Assembly: GCF_000247815.1 (NCBI RefSeq)
Contig: NC_021671.1
Location: 24,470,501 to 24,534,500, forward strand
Direction of reading: 5' to 3'
From: Ficedula albicollis
Lineage: Eukaryota > Chordata > Aves > Passeriformes > Muscicapidae
DNA: 64,000 bases
The position numbers were made by a program, and so were the translations under genes. Numbering within the stretch: position 1 is the first letter of the stretch; each line of letters opens with the position of its first letter. Shown here piece by piece: positions 38,120 through 54,298 of the stretch. The notes beneath the pieces were generated by a model. It saw only the letters and a list, made by a program, of their open reading frames with translations. It searched no databases and was not told the DNA's origin.

Positions 38120-38592
38120 TTAGTTTTATATCATAAGTAAATACACCTTTATTTAAAAATATGTTAAGTATGTAAATTGGTTTCTTAAGGGTAGGGTGAG
38201 GAAATAGCTCATTTTTTGTCAATATCCACAGGCTTTTCTACAGTCATGACAAATCCATCATCTACCCTTTGATTCCAGTAATGGCAAATCATGTACAAAA
38301 TAGAATGTCCTATAGTATTACAAGATGGAACAAAAATTGCTGAAATAAGTAATACAGAAAAGTAGAGAACATTTCTTTTATCTTTTATATATTACTGCGT
38401 TTCTTTTATATTAAAAAACCCAAACACAAAAATATAAATGCTAATTTACTATAATTAAGCATATAATGGGTTTATAAAGATATAAAGAAACAAAATGGTA
38501 TTTCAGCATACAAGAGGAAATCTTAACAGATTAATCTTAAAATGTAAATCTCTTTTTATTGAAAGCTTGTATTTCAAATAGTCATGAAGGGC
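38120..38592. other. Non-coding stretch, nothing recognised
   Basis: AT-rich sequence up to the solo LTR. No gene or named repeat. Confidence 0.55.
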
Positions 38593-39233
38593 TGTCCTCG
38601 TTTTTACTAGGGTAGAGTTAATTTTTTTCCTAGCAGCTGATAAAGTACATTTTTTTTGTTGGATTTTTTTTTGTTGCTGTTGTGGTTGTTTGTTTTTTAA
38701 TTCAGTGCAAGAATATTGTTGATAACACAGTGATGGCTTAGCTGTTCCTGAGCAGAGGTTTTCCTAAGTGAAGATTTTTCCAGTTTTCCATCATCTGCCA
38801 GTGAGCTGGTGCATAAGAATCTGGGAGGGAGCACAGCCAGAAAGCTGACCCAAATTGGCCAAAGGAAAACCCCATATCATAGAACATCATGCCCAGTATG
38901 TAAACTGGGGGAATTTGGCCAGGAGCTGCTGACTGGTGATTGGAGACAGGCTGGGCATCAGTAGTGGGTAGGGAGAAATTGTATTGTGCATCTTTTGTCT
39001 GCTTGGGATTTATCTCTCTCTTTTTTTTGTTGGCTCCCTTTCTATATTACTACTATTATTACTATAATGAATATAATTATTATCATAATTATTAATATTT
39101 TATTTTATTTTGTTTCAATTATGAAGTTTTCTTATCTCAACTCACAGGTTTTATCTTTTTTTTAAATTCTCTTATGCATTCCACCAAAGCAGCCGCATGG
39201 TACTTAGTTACCAGCTGGGATTATGTCATGACA
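38593..39233 (+). mobile_element. Solo LTR of an avian ERVL-like endogenous retrovirus
   Basis: The 641-bp element starts TGTCCTCG and ends TCATGACA, giving TG...CA termini, and is flanked by near-identical five-base sequences (AGGGC left, AGGGT right), as expected of an ERVL-type target-site duplication. It carries GGTAGAGTTAATTTTTTTCC near the start, TTGATAACACAGTGATGG, GCTGACCCAAATTGGCC, a TATA-like CAGTATGTAAACTGGGG at about 38894-38910, an AT-rich stretch, CTTATCTCAACTCACAGGTT, and GGTACTTAGTTACCAGCTGG near the end. A second copy of the family lies inverted at 58076-58976, which confirms the unit. No internal viral genes are present, so it is a recombination remnant. Confidence 0.9.
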
Positions 39234-39678
39234 AGGGTGCAAATGGTCACTCCTCACTTAAAACTTCATTTGGTATGTGCATTTAAATGTAAAATCCAGT
39301 TTTTACAGGTGTCTAGGGTGAATATTTGGCACTGAAAATTAAGTTTCCAGGTTTGGAAGCTATAATTGACTTTTTCTTATGTTAAACTAGATGAAGTTAG
39401 TAAAAATGTCAGGGGAGGAGAAGAAATGTATATGTGTTAATGAATAAAACATTTTGATTCTCTATCTTCACTTGTTGTAAACATTTATGTGACATTAAGA
39501 TATTCCAGAATTATGCAATCACAAATGATTTGTCTTGTACTTCAAATTCATTATATGTCAGTAGACCTTGTTCTATGGGGTTTTTTAATGAAATCAAGAG
39601 ATTTTCCAGAGAAAGTATTCTATAAATAATGACAGAATTTTGATAAATCCCTGTTGATATTCCAGATCAGACAGAATG
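39234..39678. other. Non-coding spacer
   Basis: AT-rich unassigned sequence between the solo LTR and the 382-bp tandem duplication. Confidence 0.5.
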
Positions 39679-40442
39679 CAGTTATCTATAAATGAATCAG
39701 AGGAGCTTCCTGTTATAAGCAGATGTCACTTTTTTTTCTCTCTCATTATATATGAAATTGGTTTCTATAGACTGGAAAATTTTCAGCACAAGGAAATTTA
39801 TTGGGTAAATATTGGTTTGTAAGATTTCAGTTTATTCTAAATCATCATAAAAAGAAATATTACTACATTAAACATTTCATAAACTGAAAGTAATTTTGCA
39901 AGTCAGGCTTCCATTTGGAGAAAGCAGCAGTCAGATAAATAAATCTGGTGTATTAGTTTTCGCTAGCACTTCTATTTAAGTTAGCTTCTCAGGCAAAAAT
40001 ATATCATTCACACAGGTCACCAAGGGGATAATTCAGATTTCTATGTTCCTGTTTTCCACGCAGTTATCTATAAATTAATCAGAGGAGCTTCCTGTTATAA
40101 GCAGATGTCACTTTTTTTTCTCTCTCATTATATATGAAATTGGTTTCTATAGACTGGAAAATTTTCAGCACAAGGAAATTTATTGAGTAAATATTGCTTT
40201 GTAATATTTCAGTTTATTCTAAATCATCATAAAAAGAAATATTACTACATTAAACATTTCATAAACTGAAAGTAATTTTGCAAGTCAGGCTTCCATTTGG
40301 AGAAAGCAGCAGTCAGATAAATAAATCTGGTGTATTAGTTTTCGCTAGCACTTCTATTTAAGTTAGCTTCTCAGGCAAAAATATATCATTCACACAGGTC
40401 ACCAAGGGGATAATTCAGATTTCTATGTTCCTGTTTTCCACT
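39679..40442. repeat. Tandem doublet, 382-bp unit
   Basis: CAGTTATCTATAAATGAATC and onward at 39679 is repeated at 40061, offset by 382 bases. About five differences are visible, for example AAATGAATC/AAATTAATC, TTGGGTAA/TTGAGTAA and TTGGTTTG/TTGCTTTG. The second copy runs on into the 282-bp duplication below. Confidence 0.96.
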
Positions 40443-40811
40443 CAGGATTTTTCTTCACTACAGCCTAATCTTGCAGAATTCACTCTAGTTTTAACATTGT
40501 TCTAAACAAAATCTTTCATATCATTTCACAATTAAACATTTCATAAACTGAAAGTAATTTTGCAAGTCAGGCTTCCATTTGGAGAAAGCAGCAGTCAGAT
40601 AAATAAATCTGGTGTATTAGTTTTCGCTAGCACTTCTATTTAAGTTAGCTTCTCAGGCAAAAATATATCATTCACACAGGTCACCAAGGGGATAATTCAG
40701 ATTTCTATGTTCCTGTTTTCCACTCAGGATTTTTCTTCACTACAGCCTAATCTTACAGAATTCACTCTAGTTTTAACATTGTCCTAAACAAAATCTTTCA
40801 TATCATTTCAC
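40249..40811. repeat. Tandem doublet, 282-bp unit, overlapping the 382-bp doublet
   Basis: The segment beginning ATTAAACATTTCATAAACTG at 40249 is repeated at 40531. The unit joins the right half of the 382-bp copy to the following single-copy sequence ending ATCATTTCAC. Part of the sequence is therefore present three times (39867, 40249 and 40531). The duplication with period 282 must have formed within the product of the 382-bp event or in overlap with it. Confidence 0.96.
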
Positions 40812-41110
40812 CTCTAAAGTGATATTTTAAAACTTTAATACTTAGTCTGACATGAAGAAGCCTGCTAAAAATAATTGCTTGCTTTCATTTTAATGAGGCT
40901 TTTTTTTGTTTTCCATTTGGAACAACTATTAAGTTTTGAGATGTGATTGGTATCCACATCTGACCACTGTTGTCCTGCAGAAATAGATCATCTCCTCTGA
41001 TTTCCATTTGCTCATTGCTACTCTATTATGTCCTCCAGAGAACACAGAATCGTGAAATGGCAAAGATATTGATTGGTTGATATAATCCTCATTTCATTAA
41101 CTTCCATCAT
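40812..41110. other. Non-coding spacer
   Basis: Unassigned sequence before the TATC microsatellite. Confidence 0.5.
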
Positions 41111-41470
<360 letters not shown>

Positions 41471-44400
41471 TAAAAATATTCATACTTTGACCAGGGAAGC
41501 AAACAGAAATTGCTAATAATGTGCTTCTGAAAGTTTTGGTGAAGTTTGGTGTGCTATGATTGTTCTATTAAATCAGACTCTAAAAACCATAAGGGCACAG
41601 CAAAGTCTATTAGTATTGAAAATCTATGTTAATGCAAATGTTACAATGCAATAAATACAGACTATTAAAGACATAAGGCTTCTGTCATGATGGATTAAAA
41701 TTTGGGTTAATACCTACAAAATTTTCACAATGTCCTACCTAATGGCAAGCCAGCTTGCAGAAAAAATATTTTAGAGTTTCTTATATCATTATAATTCTAC
41801 TATGAGCAATGATAGAGAGGAAAGTGCAGGATTCTCTTGGGGCAGCTGCTTATTTTACCTTGCATTCAGTCACTCTGTAAAGTGTGGCACCTAAAAGAGA
41901 GCCAGCACTGATTGAAATACATAATATTCTCAAATTTCTGACGATGTAGAATGCACAATTTGGTAAAAAGATAAGGAAGAGAAAACCACAGGACACATGT
42001 CAATATCAAACCAGCAAAACTACACATTCTCCTTGTTATCTTTCCTCAGACATTTTAGGAAAATCTAAGATAAAACTGCAGCCATAAAATCTAGAATCAA
42101 TAAATGAAAGAAAGGAAGAGCTGGGAAGAGTTGGGGGAAGGGAAGGGAGATAGTTATATTCTTGCATATCTGTGTCACTTGGGGTCTTAGTAAACTCACG
42201 TGTATACCTGAAAACCCTAAAACCAAATTAATGCATTCCTTTTATGATCTTTCAGGTTCAATTTATTTTTTCTGAAGTGCAGAACTCAGTTTAGATACCT
42301 GTATCTCTACTGACTTAAACAATACTGCAAATTGAAATTACCTCATTAACTTAAATTTACCATTTGTGGAGAAATAAAAGATAAGAATAGCAAAAGAAAT
42401 ATTTAAATATAATGAGTGAAACTTTAGGCAGCACAGCTTTCTATCTTGCTTTATTAACCAAAGGAAGAAGTCAACAATGAAAATCAGGGCTCAAAACAGA
42501 TTGTTCCAATTTGTTCAAGAAAATGTTCTTCTTGGGAAAATTGAATGTATATGACTTTATGTCTATGATGAGGAAGCACATCAAAACCTTGGCAGATTAT
42601 ATTTGAGGTTGTTAAGTATGATTGAGATCAAGCAGCACACCTAACAAATGAATGGAAGGGGTTGAAAATCTGCAAATCTTCACAGAAATTATATTTAGAA
42701 TGCTTTCTTCATAGTCTTTCTATCTCATCTGTTTATTCACATTTGCAATTGAAATGCTCAAGCTGCACCAAAAAATAAAAATAAAAAAAGAGAGACCTAG
42801 AGAACTAAAAATATGTATGAAAGGGATGAATCTGCTCAAGTATAAAAAAATACCAGCCCACAGACACAATCACTTTGAACCTGTGTAGAAACGCTGATGA
42901 TTCCAGCTTCCAAAATCTATTTATGCCTTATGGCCCATAAAACTACAAATAGAGGTTCCTCAATTTCACCACAAAAATCATACATGACATTCTCAGCTTT
43001 TATAAGAACATTAAGAATCTTCCCTTTAATAATATCAAATATTACCTTTATGAAAAGTTATGTAATTTTTTTATCAATCTGCAAAGGTGAAACTGATTCA
43101 GGAGTGGAGCCAGTACTCCAAATAATCGAATATAAAATTTTAATTATTTTGTTGCAAAGGGTGAAACAGTCAGCTCCCCCTAGCCTAACTGTATTATTTT
43201 TAATATCATTGCACAGAATGAGCTTCTACGAACAAACAACCCAAACAAAACCTATTTGATGGGGAAAAACACTTTCTCTCAAATATTATGCAGGTGGTAA
43301 TCAGGGAGCAACATGAAGTGTCAGCCAGCAGAACATCCTTAGTGCTAGTGAAATGATGGACTTCTGTAAAAACAAGTACTGATAACTGCAGTGAGCTCCA
43401 ACATCACTTCACCTAAGACAAACACTTACCAAGTACAGATACATCTAGGAGAAACTCAATGTGTGTATGAACAACAGCAGACTGTCACTGGGACATATCT
43501 AGACCCACACAATGAAATGGTAAGGAATTTCTGATAATCTAACTTCTACTAATGTCTAAATCATTATTCCATATAATTACTGTTTCAAATTAAAACAATA
43601 GCAATTCCCCTAGTAACTAGCAATTCAGTTGTTTATAGCAGTAAATGGAGAATAGAAAAAATAATAGAGTTACTGCAGTAAAACAGTTTGTTGCCATACC
43701 ATAGTTAAAACCAGAATACAAATGGACTGCAATTAAATTTAAAAAATTTTAAAAAGTATTTGGAAGATAAACTAAATGAACTCTAATTTTAAAAAGAGAG
43801 CTGATGTGCTTCTATGTTAAAAAATATTCCTGTTTTGCAAGTCTGAAGAAGTATCATTCGTATTTTAAACACGTACATTTTCATCAAAGAACTGGTAACA
43901 ACTGGAATACTACTGACTGCTCAGAGTTCTTGTCAAGAACAGTTATGTTCACTGCATAATGCAAAATGGAGATCGGTAGAAATAGGATGGCTATATTTAA
44001 AGGAAGAAGGATTTAATAGATTTTGACTGTTCATATGTGTGTGCATATCTCAGTGGAGACTAGGAAGCTTTAATTATGAAAAACTAATCTTCTTGTCAAT
44101 TACTGAATAAATTCTACTAAGTATGTAATATACTTTGTATATAAAACATGGTCAAATATCACATTATTATGTAAAGATTAAATTTAATTTAAAATAATTA
44201 GGAAAGAAAAGATAAATTTTCTATTTTCTGTAGAAAGATTTTTATGTTTTCATTCACTGAAACTCTTTTTTCAAAATGTACTGTCTCCATTAATGATTCA
44301 CACAAATGCATATTTTTTCAGCTGTCGTCTATTTCTGAAGCTTCTTTTACTTTCATAAAAAACGATGAGGATAACAGTAATCCTTGAGCACTGTATATTT

Positions 44401-44541
44401 TCTATGACATTTTAAATATATTTGCTTTACTGCTTATGGATCTGTCTTTATGAAGATCCTTTACCACTATGTACTGGCAAATTTTGCTTCAGAGAAAAAA
44501 AAAGAGGAGGGGTACATTGGCTAGCACATCTTATGTAGGAA
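41471..44541. other. Non-coding stretch, nothing recognised
   Basis: AT-rich sequence. A 120-codon forward frame (42897-43259) has no recognisable motif and is treated as chance. A tiny unexpanded run of three GGGAA-like units lies at about 42133-42150. Confidence 0.6.
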
Positions 44542-45139
44542 GGACAGCAATATCAATATAACACAAAAGCATTAACAGCTTCATGGTAACATTAACATGT
44601 TACCTACCAGTTATGTAAAATCCAATTTGAATTATACACTACTGCAGAGAAATCATACCAGCATATAATCCTCCATATTCAATATTGGCAGTTCAAATAC
44701 AGAATAGACCAGTGTGGCATTATGAAGTTTGTTTAATACGTAGTAAAACTGAAAAAGGTTTTACCACGTACCAACCAGATTGCCATGCATAAGCCAGAAA
44801 AAAAATATTAAAAAAATATTGATACAAAGACAAAACACAAGGACAGCAATATCAATATAACACAAAAGCATTAACAGCTTCATGGTAACATTAACATGTT
44901 ACCTACCAGTTATGTAAAATCCAATTTGAATTATACACTACTGCAGAGAAATCATACCAGCATATAATCCTCCATATTCAATATTGGCAGTTCAAATACA
45001 GAATAGACCAGTGTGGCATTATGAAGTTTGTTTAATACGTAGTAAAACTGAAAAAGGTTTTATCACGTACCAACCAGATTGCCATGCATAAACCAGAAAA
45101 AAAACATTTAAAAAATATTGATACAAAGACAAAACATCA
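44542..45139. repeat. Tandem doublet, 299-bp unit
   Basis: GGACAGCAATATCAATATAA and onward at 44542 is repeated at 44841. I see a few substitutions near the right end (TTACCACG/TTATCACG, CATAAGCC/CATAAACC) and small A-run differences. Confidence 0.96.
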
Positions 45140-47030
45140 ACAGCTGTGTAAATATTCCTCAGCTTTCTACTTCTCCTAGATGAAAACTTCATGGACCAAT
45201 GCTATGATTGACAAGCTGACCTTGAATATTTTCAGTGCCATTGGTGGAAGTAAGGGAGAGGTGGAGAAAAAAAAAAAAAAAGAAAAAAGGGAAAAACCCA
45301 CAACCTACCAAATATTGTCTATTCTGGAGAATATTCAGTTCCAAATTAAAAATTATTTGGATGGAGAATTTCTGGGAGGTGCCAGAGCAAACAATTGAAA
45401 ATGGCTAAGACACCCTGATGTGGCCAGATGTTGTGTCTGCAGTGACAGACATTCAGCACAAGCCAAAATGAAACACTACATAATATTCTGAGCTAAGGAA
45501 ATGGACAGTTAAAAATCAATCTCTATCTCACATTCCCAGCTCTTAGCCTGAAAATGACAGCTATTATCCAGATTTACATTTTATTCCAGCTAGAATAAAG
45601 CCAATAAATCACTGGGCTTTTGGCTGCTTGGATAATTACAATGTGAGTGGCTGGTATGAGTTTCACTGGGGGAAGAAGCTTTCAGAGGGTTAGAGCACAA
45701 AGTGGAAAGAATGACAGTATAAAATGGACTTGATTTCCATGTTGAGATGAGAGCTTGTGACATGCAAATCACTGAACACAGTAACCTCTGCTGAGACCCA
45801 TCACCCCTGCTCATCAAATACCCAGGATAGGTAAGTGTGTGGTGAAACATCTTTATTGAGCTGATAGCTCAGGGTTTTTTAAATAACCTTTGGTTTAAGA
45901 GGACAGAGAGTTTTTAATGGCATATTAAAAAATATTCTCATGCGTCTTTGCCAGAAGTGATTTCATCATAGACACTCTCTTCAATATAACTTACCAATGT
46001 GCTTCTGTGAGAACACTCTTTGAAATCTAAATTCTTAGTTATGATTAGTTTAATAGACACTTCTAATCACATCTGCATATCAGATGACTGAGTAACAAGA
46101 AATTCAGCTATACACAGCTCTCAAGAGTATTTGAAAGAATATGTGATCCAAAAGTTCCTAAGTCTGTATTGTATGACTGCTCATTTCATCCTGTAACAAA
46201 TTTTTTCATTCCTCAAACATTAATTATAGCTCTCTTTTACAACAGATGTAACACATTTTTCACAGCTCCTCTCCTTAATTGTCCTGACTTCCAGTCTGAA
46301 CTGAATTTTACATAATTTTTTTCCTGGATGACATCGCAATGGGGACCTGGAAAAAATGGGTGGAAAAAAAAAAACCCTTTATTATTCTGTATTAATATTT
46401 TAAAATTACAAGAAATATTCCTAAATAAAAATGGAAAAGTATATGTAAATATCAAAGCACTATTTTTCAACAGCTCTTTGATGAACTGCCTAAAACTGTA
46501 TGCAAAGAAACCTAAAAATAGCAAAGTTGAGAAAACTATTTCCAAAACAGCCGATAATTTGTCTAATTGAACTTGTCTTGGGCAGCCACAACAGAGGGGT
46601 GTATCTATTGTCACAACAGGGATATCTTACTCAGATACCATGATTCATTATTACTATGCAGTGTTGATTGCATCTTTCATAAAATTGCCTTTTTTCTTGT
46701 TCCTTTTTTTGTGGTTGTTGTTTCGCTCTTTTTTACTGTATTATATAAGGACAACTTCTATTCTTTTTGTAATAAAAACACTCTGCTAGCAAGTATGCAG
46801 TTAAATCTGTTTATTCTTGCCTTATTTCTTCCTGCTATACAAGAACAGTGAGGAACAACAAGTATCCTCTGATAAATGTAGCAGGCATACATTCACCTGC
46901 AAAAATTGTACCAAATTTCTATTTGGTATTGAACACAATACAGCATCAACATCAGTTTGTTGTAGGATAAGGACAAAAAATAGTTGCAGAGATCATCAGA
47001 TAAAAATCTGCATTAAAAAAAGCATAAATG
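45140..47030. other. Non-coding stretch, nothing recognised
   Basis: AT-rich sequence. A reverse frame of 125 codons (46237-46614) is overlapped by forward frames and contains no recognisable domain. An A-rich run lies at about 45268-45287. Confidence 0.6.
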
Positions 47031-47176
47031 TATAGATTTTCTCAGCCAGCTTGAAAAAAAAATTAGTAAATTAGAAATAAAAAACCCTAACCCAATATAT
47101 TTATATAGATTTTCTCAGCCAGCTTGAAAAAAAAAATAGTATATTAAAAATAAAAAACCCTAACCCAATATATTTG
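47031..47176. repeat. Tandem doublet, 73-bp unit
   Basis: TATAGATTTTCTCAGCCAGC and onward at 47031 is repeated at 47104. Each copy contains one AAACCCTAACCCAA, which resembles the telomere repeat but does not extend. Confidence 0.95.
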
Positions 47177-49969
<2,793 letters not shown>

Positions 49970-49984
49970 TTTTTTTTTTTTTTT

Positions 49985-52900
49985 CCCCAGCATTTTTCTG
50001 GAAGGAAATAAATTTTGTGACAAGGATTTATCTGTCTCTTGCTGATAAAATGACAAGACAAGCCCAGAGACACGAGAAGCCACAGAATTCCAAAACCTAA
50101 AACAAGTCAGTTATCTCTCACAGCTAAGATACCATAGCCAAACAGGACAAAGGATGATGCTATACTATGATTTTTTGACCTTGAATGTGCAAAGAAATAA
50201 TCTTATATAGAATTTCAAAAATTTCTTCTCAACATTTCATTGACCTCTTTATAAATGCAGAAAACATGCAATGGCAAGATTACTTTTACATCTTTCTTTA
50301 TTTTGAAATCACTATCAATTTTAGACACACTTGTACTCTGTTGCAGGTAATCTCAAAAACCAGAAGTGCAGTTTAGGCAAATTTGTAAAACTTGCAATAT
50401 TATTTTTCATCTATGTATTAAATTACAAAAAAAAACCAAAAAAACCCAAGAAAACAAAGATGGCTTCTATTCAGGATTTCCAAAATTACTTTTTCTTCAA
50501 ATACAAGTTTGTTTTAAAAATTAAGATTAATTTCCTTACCCCTTTCAGCATGATGCATATGCAAGCATCAGAAAAATTCTATTATTGCTACTTGTCAAAT
50601 TGCTTTATTTTCACCTCAGGAGCACATAACATCAGAATTTCCTGCTGCATCCAAATAAAGATATTCTGAACTACACTACTCTAGGGTACATATTTTTCTC
50701 ACAGTGAATAAGCAAGAAAAAATTAATAGAATTATAGTCAATTACTTTGACTATCAATTTCTTTGAGTATGGTTGAGCTGAGTGAGTAATTTGTAGTGCA
50801 TCATTCATGGGATTAATTTCCCTTCTTTCTTACTTATGGAAAATCCATTCCTATATCTAATTTTTTTTGCCTTTATTTCCTTCTAGAACAGAATCCTTCT
50901 GAATCATATGAAAGATTTTTTGCTGAAGACAAAAAAATTTTTGGCCATGGAGAAGTACTTCAGAAATATATTGACCAGGTTTTCATATTTGTATTGATTA
51001 ATCCCCTTCATCCAAAATCTAATCTCATATATTTTAAATTTACCAGTAATTTTATGTACATGAATAGTTATATATGAAATACAACAGAGTTGCTCATATG
51101 CACTAAGGTGAATGTGTGCACAAAAACATGCAGAACTGATGCTCACTGTCTGGGCCTTGCAGCACTGTAATACAGCATTATTTCTCTCCTGATCCTTTGC
51201 AATCCAGATTCCATCAGGCAAACCATTTTCATTTACTGAAAATACCTTGCTCTGCACCGTTAGGCAAATGCCTTTTTAATAAAGAGAATCCAGGTGTACA
51301 AGTAAAACACTATGATTGAATACCTTTAATGTCTCAGCTTCATTAGGCAATGACAGGCTGTCATGCTCTTTCTTATTTATTCTGCTTGAGTTCCCATCCC
51401 ATTCTTGGCTATTAATGATGACAGATCATTTATTACTCTAAGAGAATACAAATATGTTTCCATCACTGTCTTATACATTTTCCCAACCCCACAGTTTGTT
51501 ACTGAATAATAGAGATAATAGTAATGATAATAATAACATGTAACCCATGCTTCTAACTGAAACTCAAGCACATGCAAACACAGAATTAATTAAGGATTAA
51601 GTTCCTGACAGTATTTCAGCAATACTTCCTTTTGAAATTATTTCAATATTTGATACATTCTCTATTGATAGTAATAAAGTAAACCTTCACCGTTTTGTTC
51701 ACATTAAGCTGCTTTGCTTTTCTACACAAATTAAAATGTGAATGTGAGAATAATAATTCTTATTCAGAGGAATGTTAGTGAAAGGCAAAATACTTAGAGG
51801 TCCTTTGTAAGAAATTGAAACCTTCCCCACAGTGTTTGCAATGTTATTCATTAATCTCCATAGGTATTTACTCAATAATTAGTGGCAAATATAGCATATG
51901 AAGAAGATAATATAAAGAAAAAAAAATTCCCTCCAAATTGAAAGTAAGATTAATGTTAATAGGATAATCTAAACCTTCTACTGTACAACAGAGGAATTAC
52001 TAACCCATAAAACAAAACTGATGAAGTTCTGACAGATAACACTGATTGCCTTGGAAGGTAAGGAGCTGCCATTCCAGCTTTCAGTGTTCAGGAGTAATGA
52101 ACACAATAACTGGCCTCTCAGTCTACAGTGTCACCAAAACAGCTCTACACAGAGAGCTGGGCTAAATTCATAATTCCTAAAGTCGATATTTGTAACTTTC
52201 TCTGTGTTTTCTTGCTCAGAAGAACTCTTAATTATTTTTGTCTAGAATATGAGCTGCCATACAATAAAGAAGGATATCCTATTATACATAAATCTGGAGT
52301 GTATCCAGCAGGTACTTCTCTACCTTTTCTACAACCCCAGACAAAAAAGGGATGGATAAAAAGGTAAAATAGGACTTAATCTGATGGCAACATTTGATGT
52401 AGCAAGAATTGGTATGCTATTTCTGTTCAGTAAGGGGATTTAATTTACAGCATTCAGAATAAGGCAATTGCTTTTTTTGAGTCTAAATGTGATATGTATC
52501 TAGAAACTTCAGTTGGAGGCCACATTGATTAGGCTAATAAGCTGTGCTTTGTTTACTTAGTGCAATCAAAGTACTGTCACATGTGATGTGACAGCAATCT
52601 TCACCTACAGAAGAAAAGGAAAATCACCCTGTCATGAACTTTGCTTTGAATAACCAGGAACTTCTTGGAAATCATTACCAATACCTCCTCCCCCTACCCT
52701 GCTACCATTTATGGATTCTTGTGTTAAGACCACAACTTCTAATGCATGAATAGTAAACCAGCCCAGCCCAAAACTTAATCCATCTGCCTGACAGGTGATA
52801 AAAAGTTGAATATCACTGCAATCAATTATTAGGATGAAGTTTTGAACAAAGCGATGTATTAACTCTTCTGCTAGGAAATATCTTTCAAGTCCCTAAACTC

Positions 52901-54214
52901 TTCACAGTTTATTTAAAATATCCTACATCACTGAATTTCACCAAAAAAATTAATTCACTCCACTTGTACACAGCTATCCTGAAGTCACCTTCAGAGAAGT
53001 TCTGCAATGACCAAAGAAGAACGTCTGCATGCCCTGAACATCAGCACTGTAACAGTCTAGTTATGTTGTGCCTGGTACTTTATTATAATATTAATTAATG
53101 AAGCACAACAACTTAATCTCTGTACCACAATTGCCCACCTAATTACATTCTCTTAATTTGAGTAGCTGATAAAATAATTGTTCTCTGTTCTTGTGAAAAT
53201 AACTAATTTACCACGCAGGAGATAGTTAGACACATTAAGAGACTAATTCATTGTCATGTATACAGAACTGCTACTCCCTTGAAATCTATCATGAATAGTA
53301 TAGATCAGTAAAACTTACTTTAAAGAATTAGAAACAAAGTCCAACAAAACAGAGTAACATATATGCCTACAGCTTCTATATCCTTCATTAAATTAATAGA
53401 CATCAAGGTACTTTTTATGTTCTGAACTTGTGTGTTTTAGGAGGCTGGTGAGAAACACTCTTCAGCAGCAAATTTACCATTTCAAATCAATGTTATTTTC
53501 AGAAAACAAAAAAAAATTCTTCAGTTTCTCCTTATCTGGAAAATATCTTTCTGCTGATTCTACACAATGAAAATTAAAAGTCTTCATTAAATATTATGCT
53601 ATTTCATTTCAGAAAAATAGAATAATTTTAAAATTAATATTCTTGGAACCTGTAAAGATAATAAGTGAAAAATAGAAGTTATTTACAGGTGCTACCAGAT
53701 AACATAGTAAAACCTCATTTTCCTATGAAAGTCAGATAAAATTAACAAGTTTAAGTGTTCAATGTATTTAGTAAAGCTGTTTGGACAAGGAAATTCTTCT
53801 CTTGTCTATTCTTGATGAATAAGTCATCACTAGGTAAACAAGAAGAGCACATTTTCTTTATGAGGTGTCGTGTTCCTCCAGTGCATGTCTGAGCCATTTC
53901 AGATTTCCTGCTCTTCAATGGCATTTGCACAATTTCTGTACTACTTGTGAGCCATTATGAAATGGGTCTTCTTAAGCCTGCAGACATTTCTGTGAATGTC
54001 AGAGCTTGGAGTCATATAAGTTTTCTAATTTCATAGGTTCCTACATATTAATGAAGTGACAAAATGAACACTTTGCTACTTCAAGACTCCTCCTCCTGAG
54101 TCCTTCATGGCCTTTTTATTACTTTGTCTTTAGTGACAGGTGGTCCCAAGCAATTAATAGGGTCTCAAAGCTCATCTGTGTTTACATTTGCTCATTGAAC
54201 ACACATACACATAG
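49985..54214. other. Non-coding stretch, nothing recognised
   Basis: AT-rich sequence. Chance frames of 112 and 117 codons occur near 50331-50669 and 50904-51257, with no recognised domain. A short A/C run is at about 50426-50458. Confidence 0.6.
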
Positions 54215-54298
54215 AAAAAACCCTAAAAAACAACAAAACAACTAAATCTAACAAACCACAAAAAAACCCCAACCAAAAACAACACAACAAAAAGAAGC
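54215..54298 (+). repeat. A/C-only low-complexity tract
   Basis: About 85 bases dominated by A and C (CAACAAAACAAC, ACCCCAACC and similar) with a few T. Same class as the tracts at 10541 and 31169. Confidence 0.88.

Noticed and set aside
46237..46614. 125-codon reverse frame with a hydrophobic centre
   Set aside because: No recognisable domain, and forward frames overlap it. The hydrophobic run follows from A/T-rich codons.
47089..47170. CCCTAACCC strings suggesting an interstitial telomere repeat
   Set aside because: Each is about one and a half repeat units, and the second is a copy made by the 73-bp duplication. There is no array.
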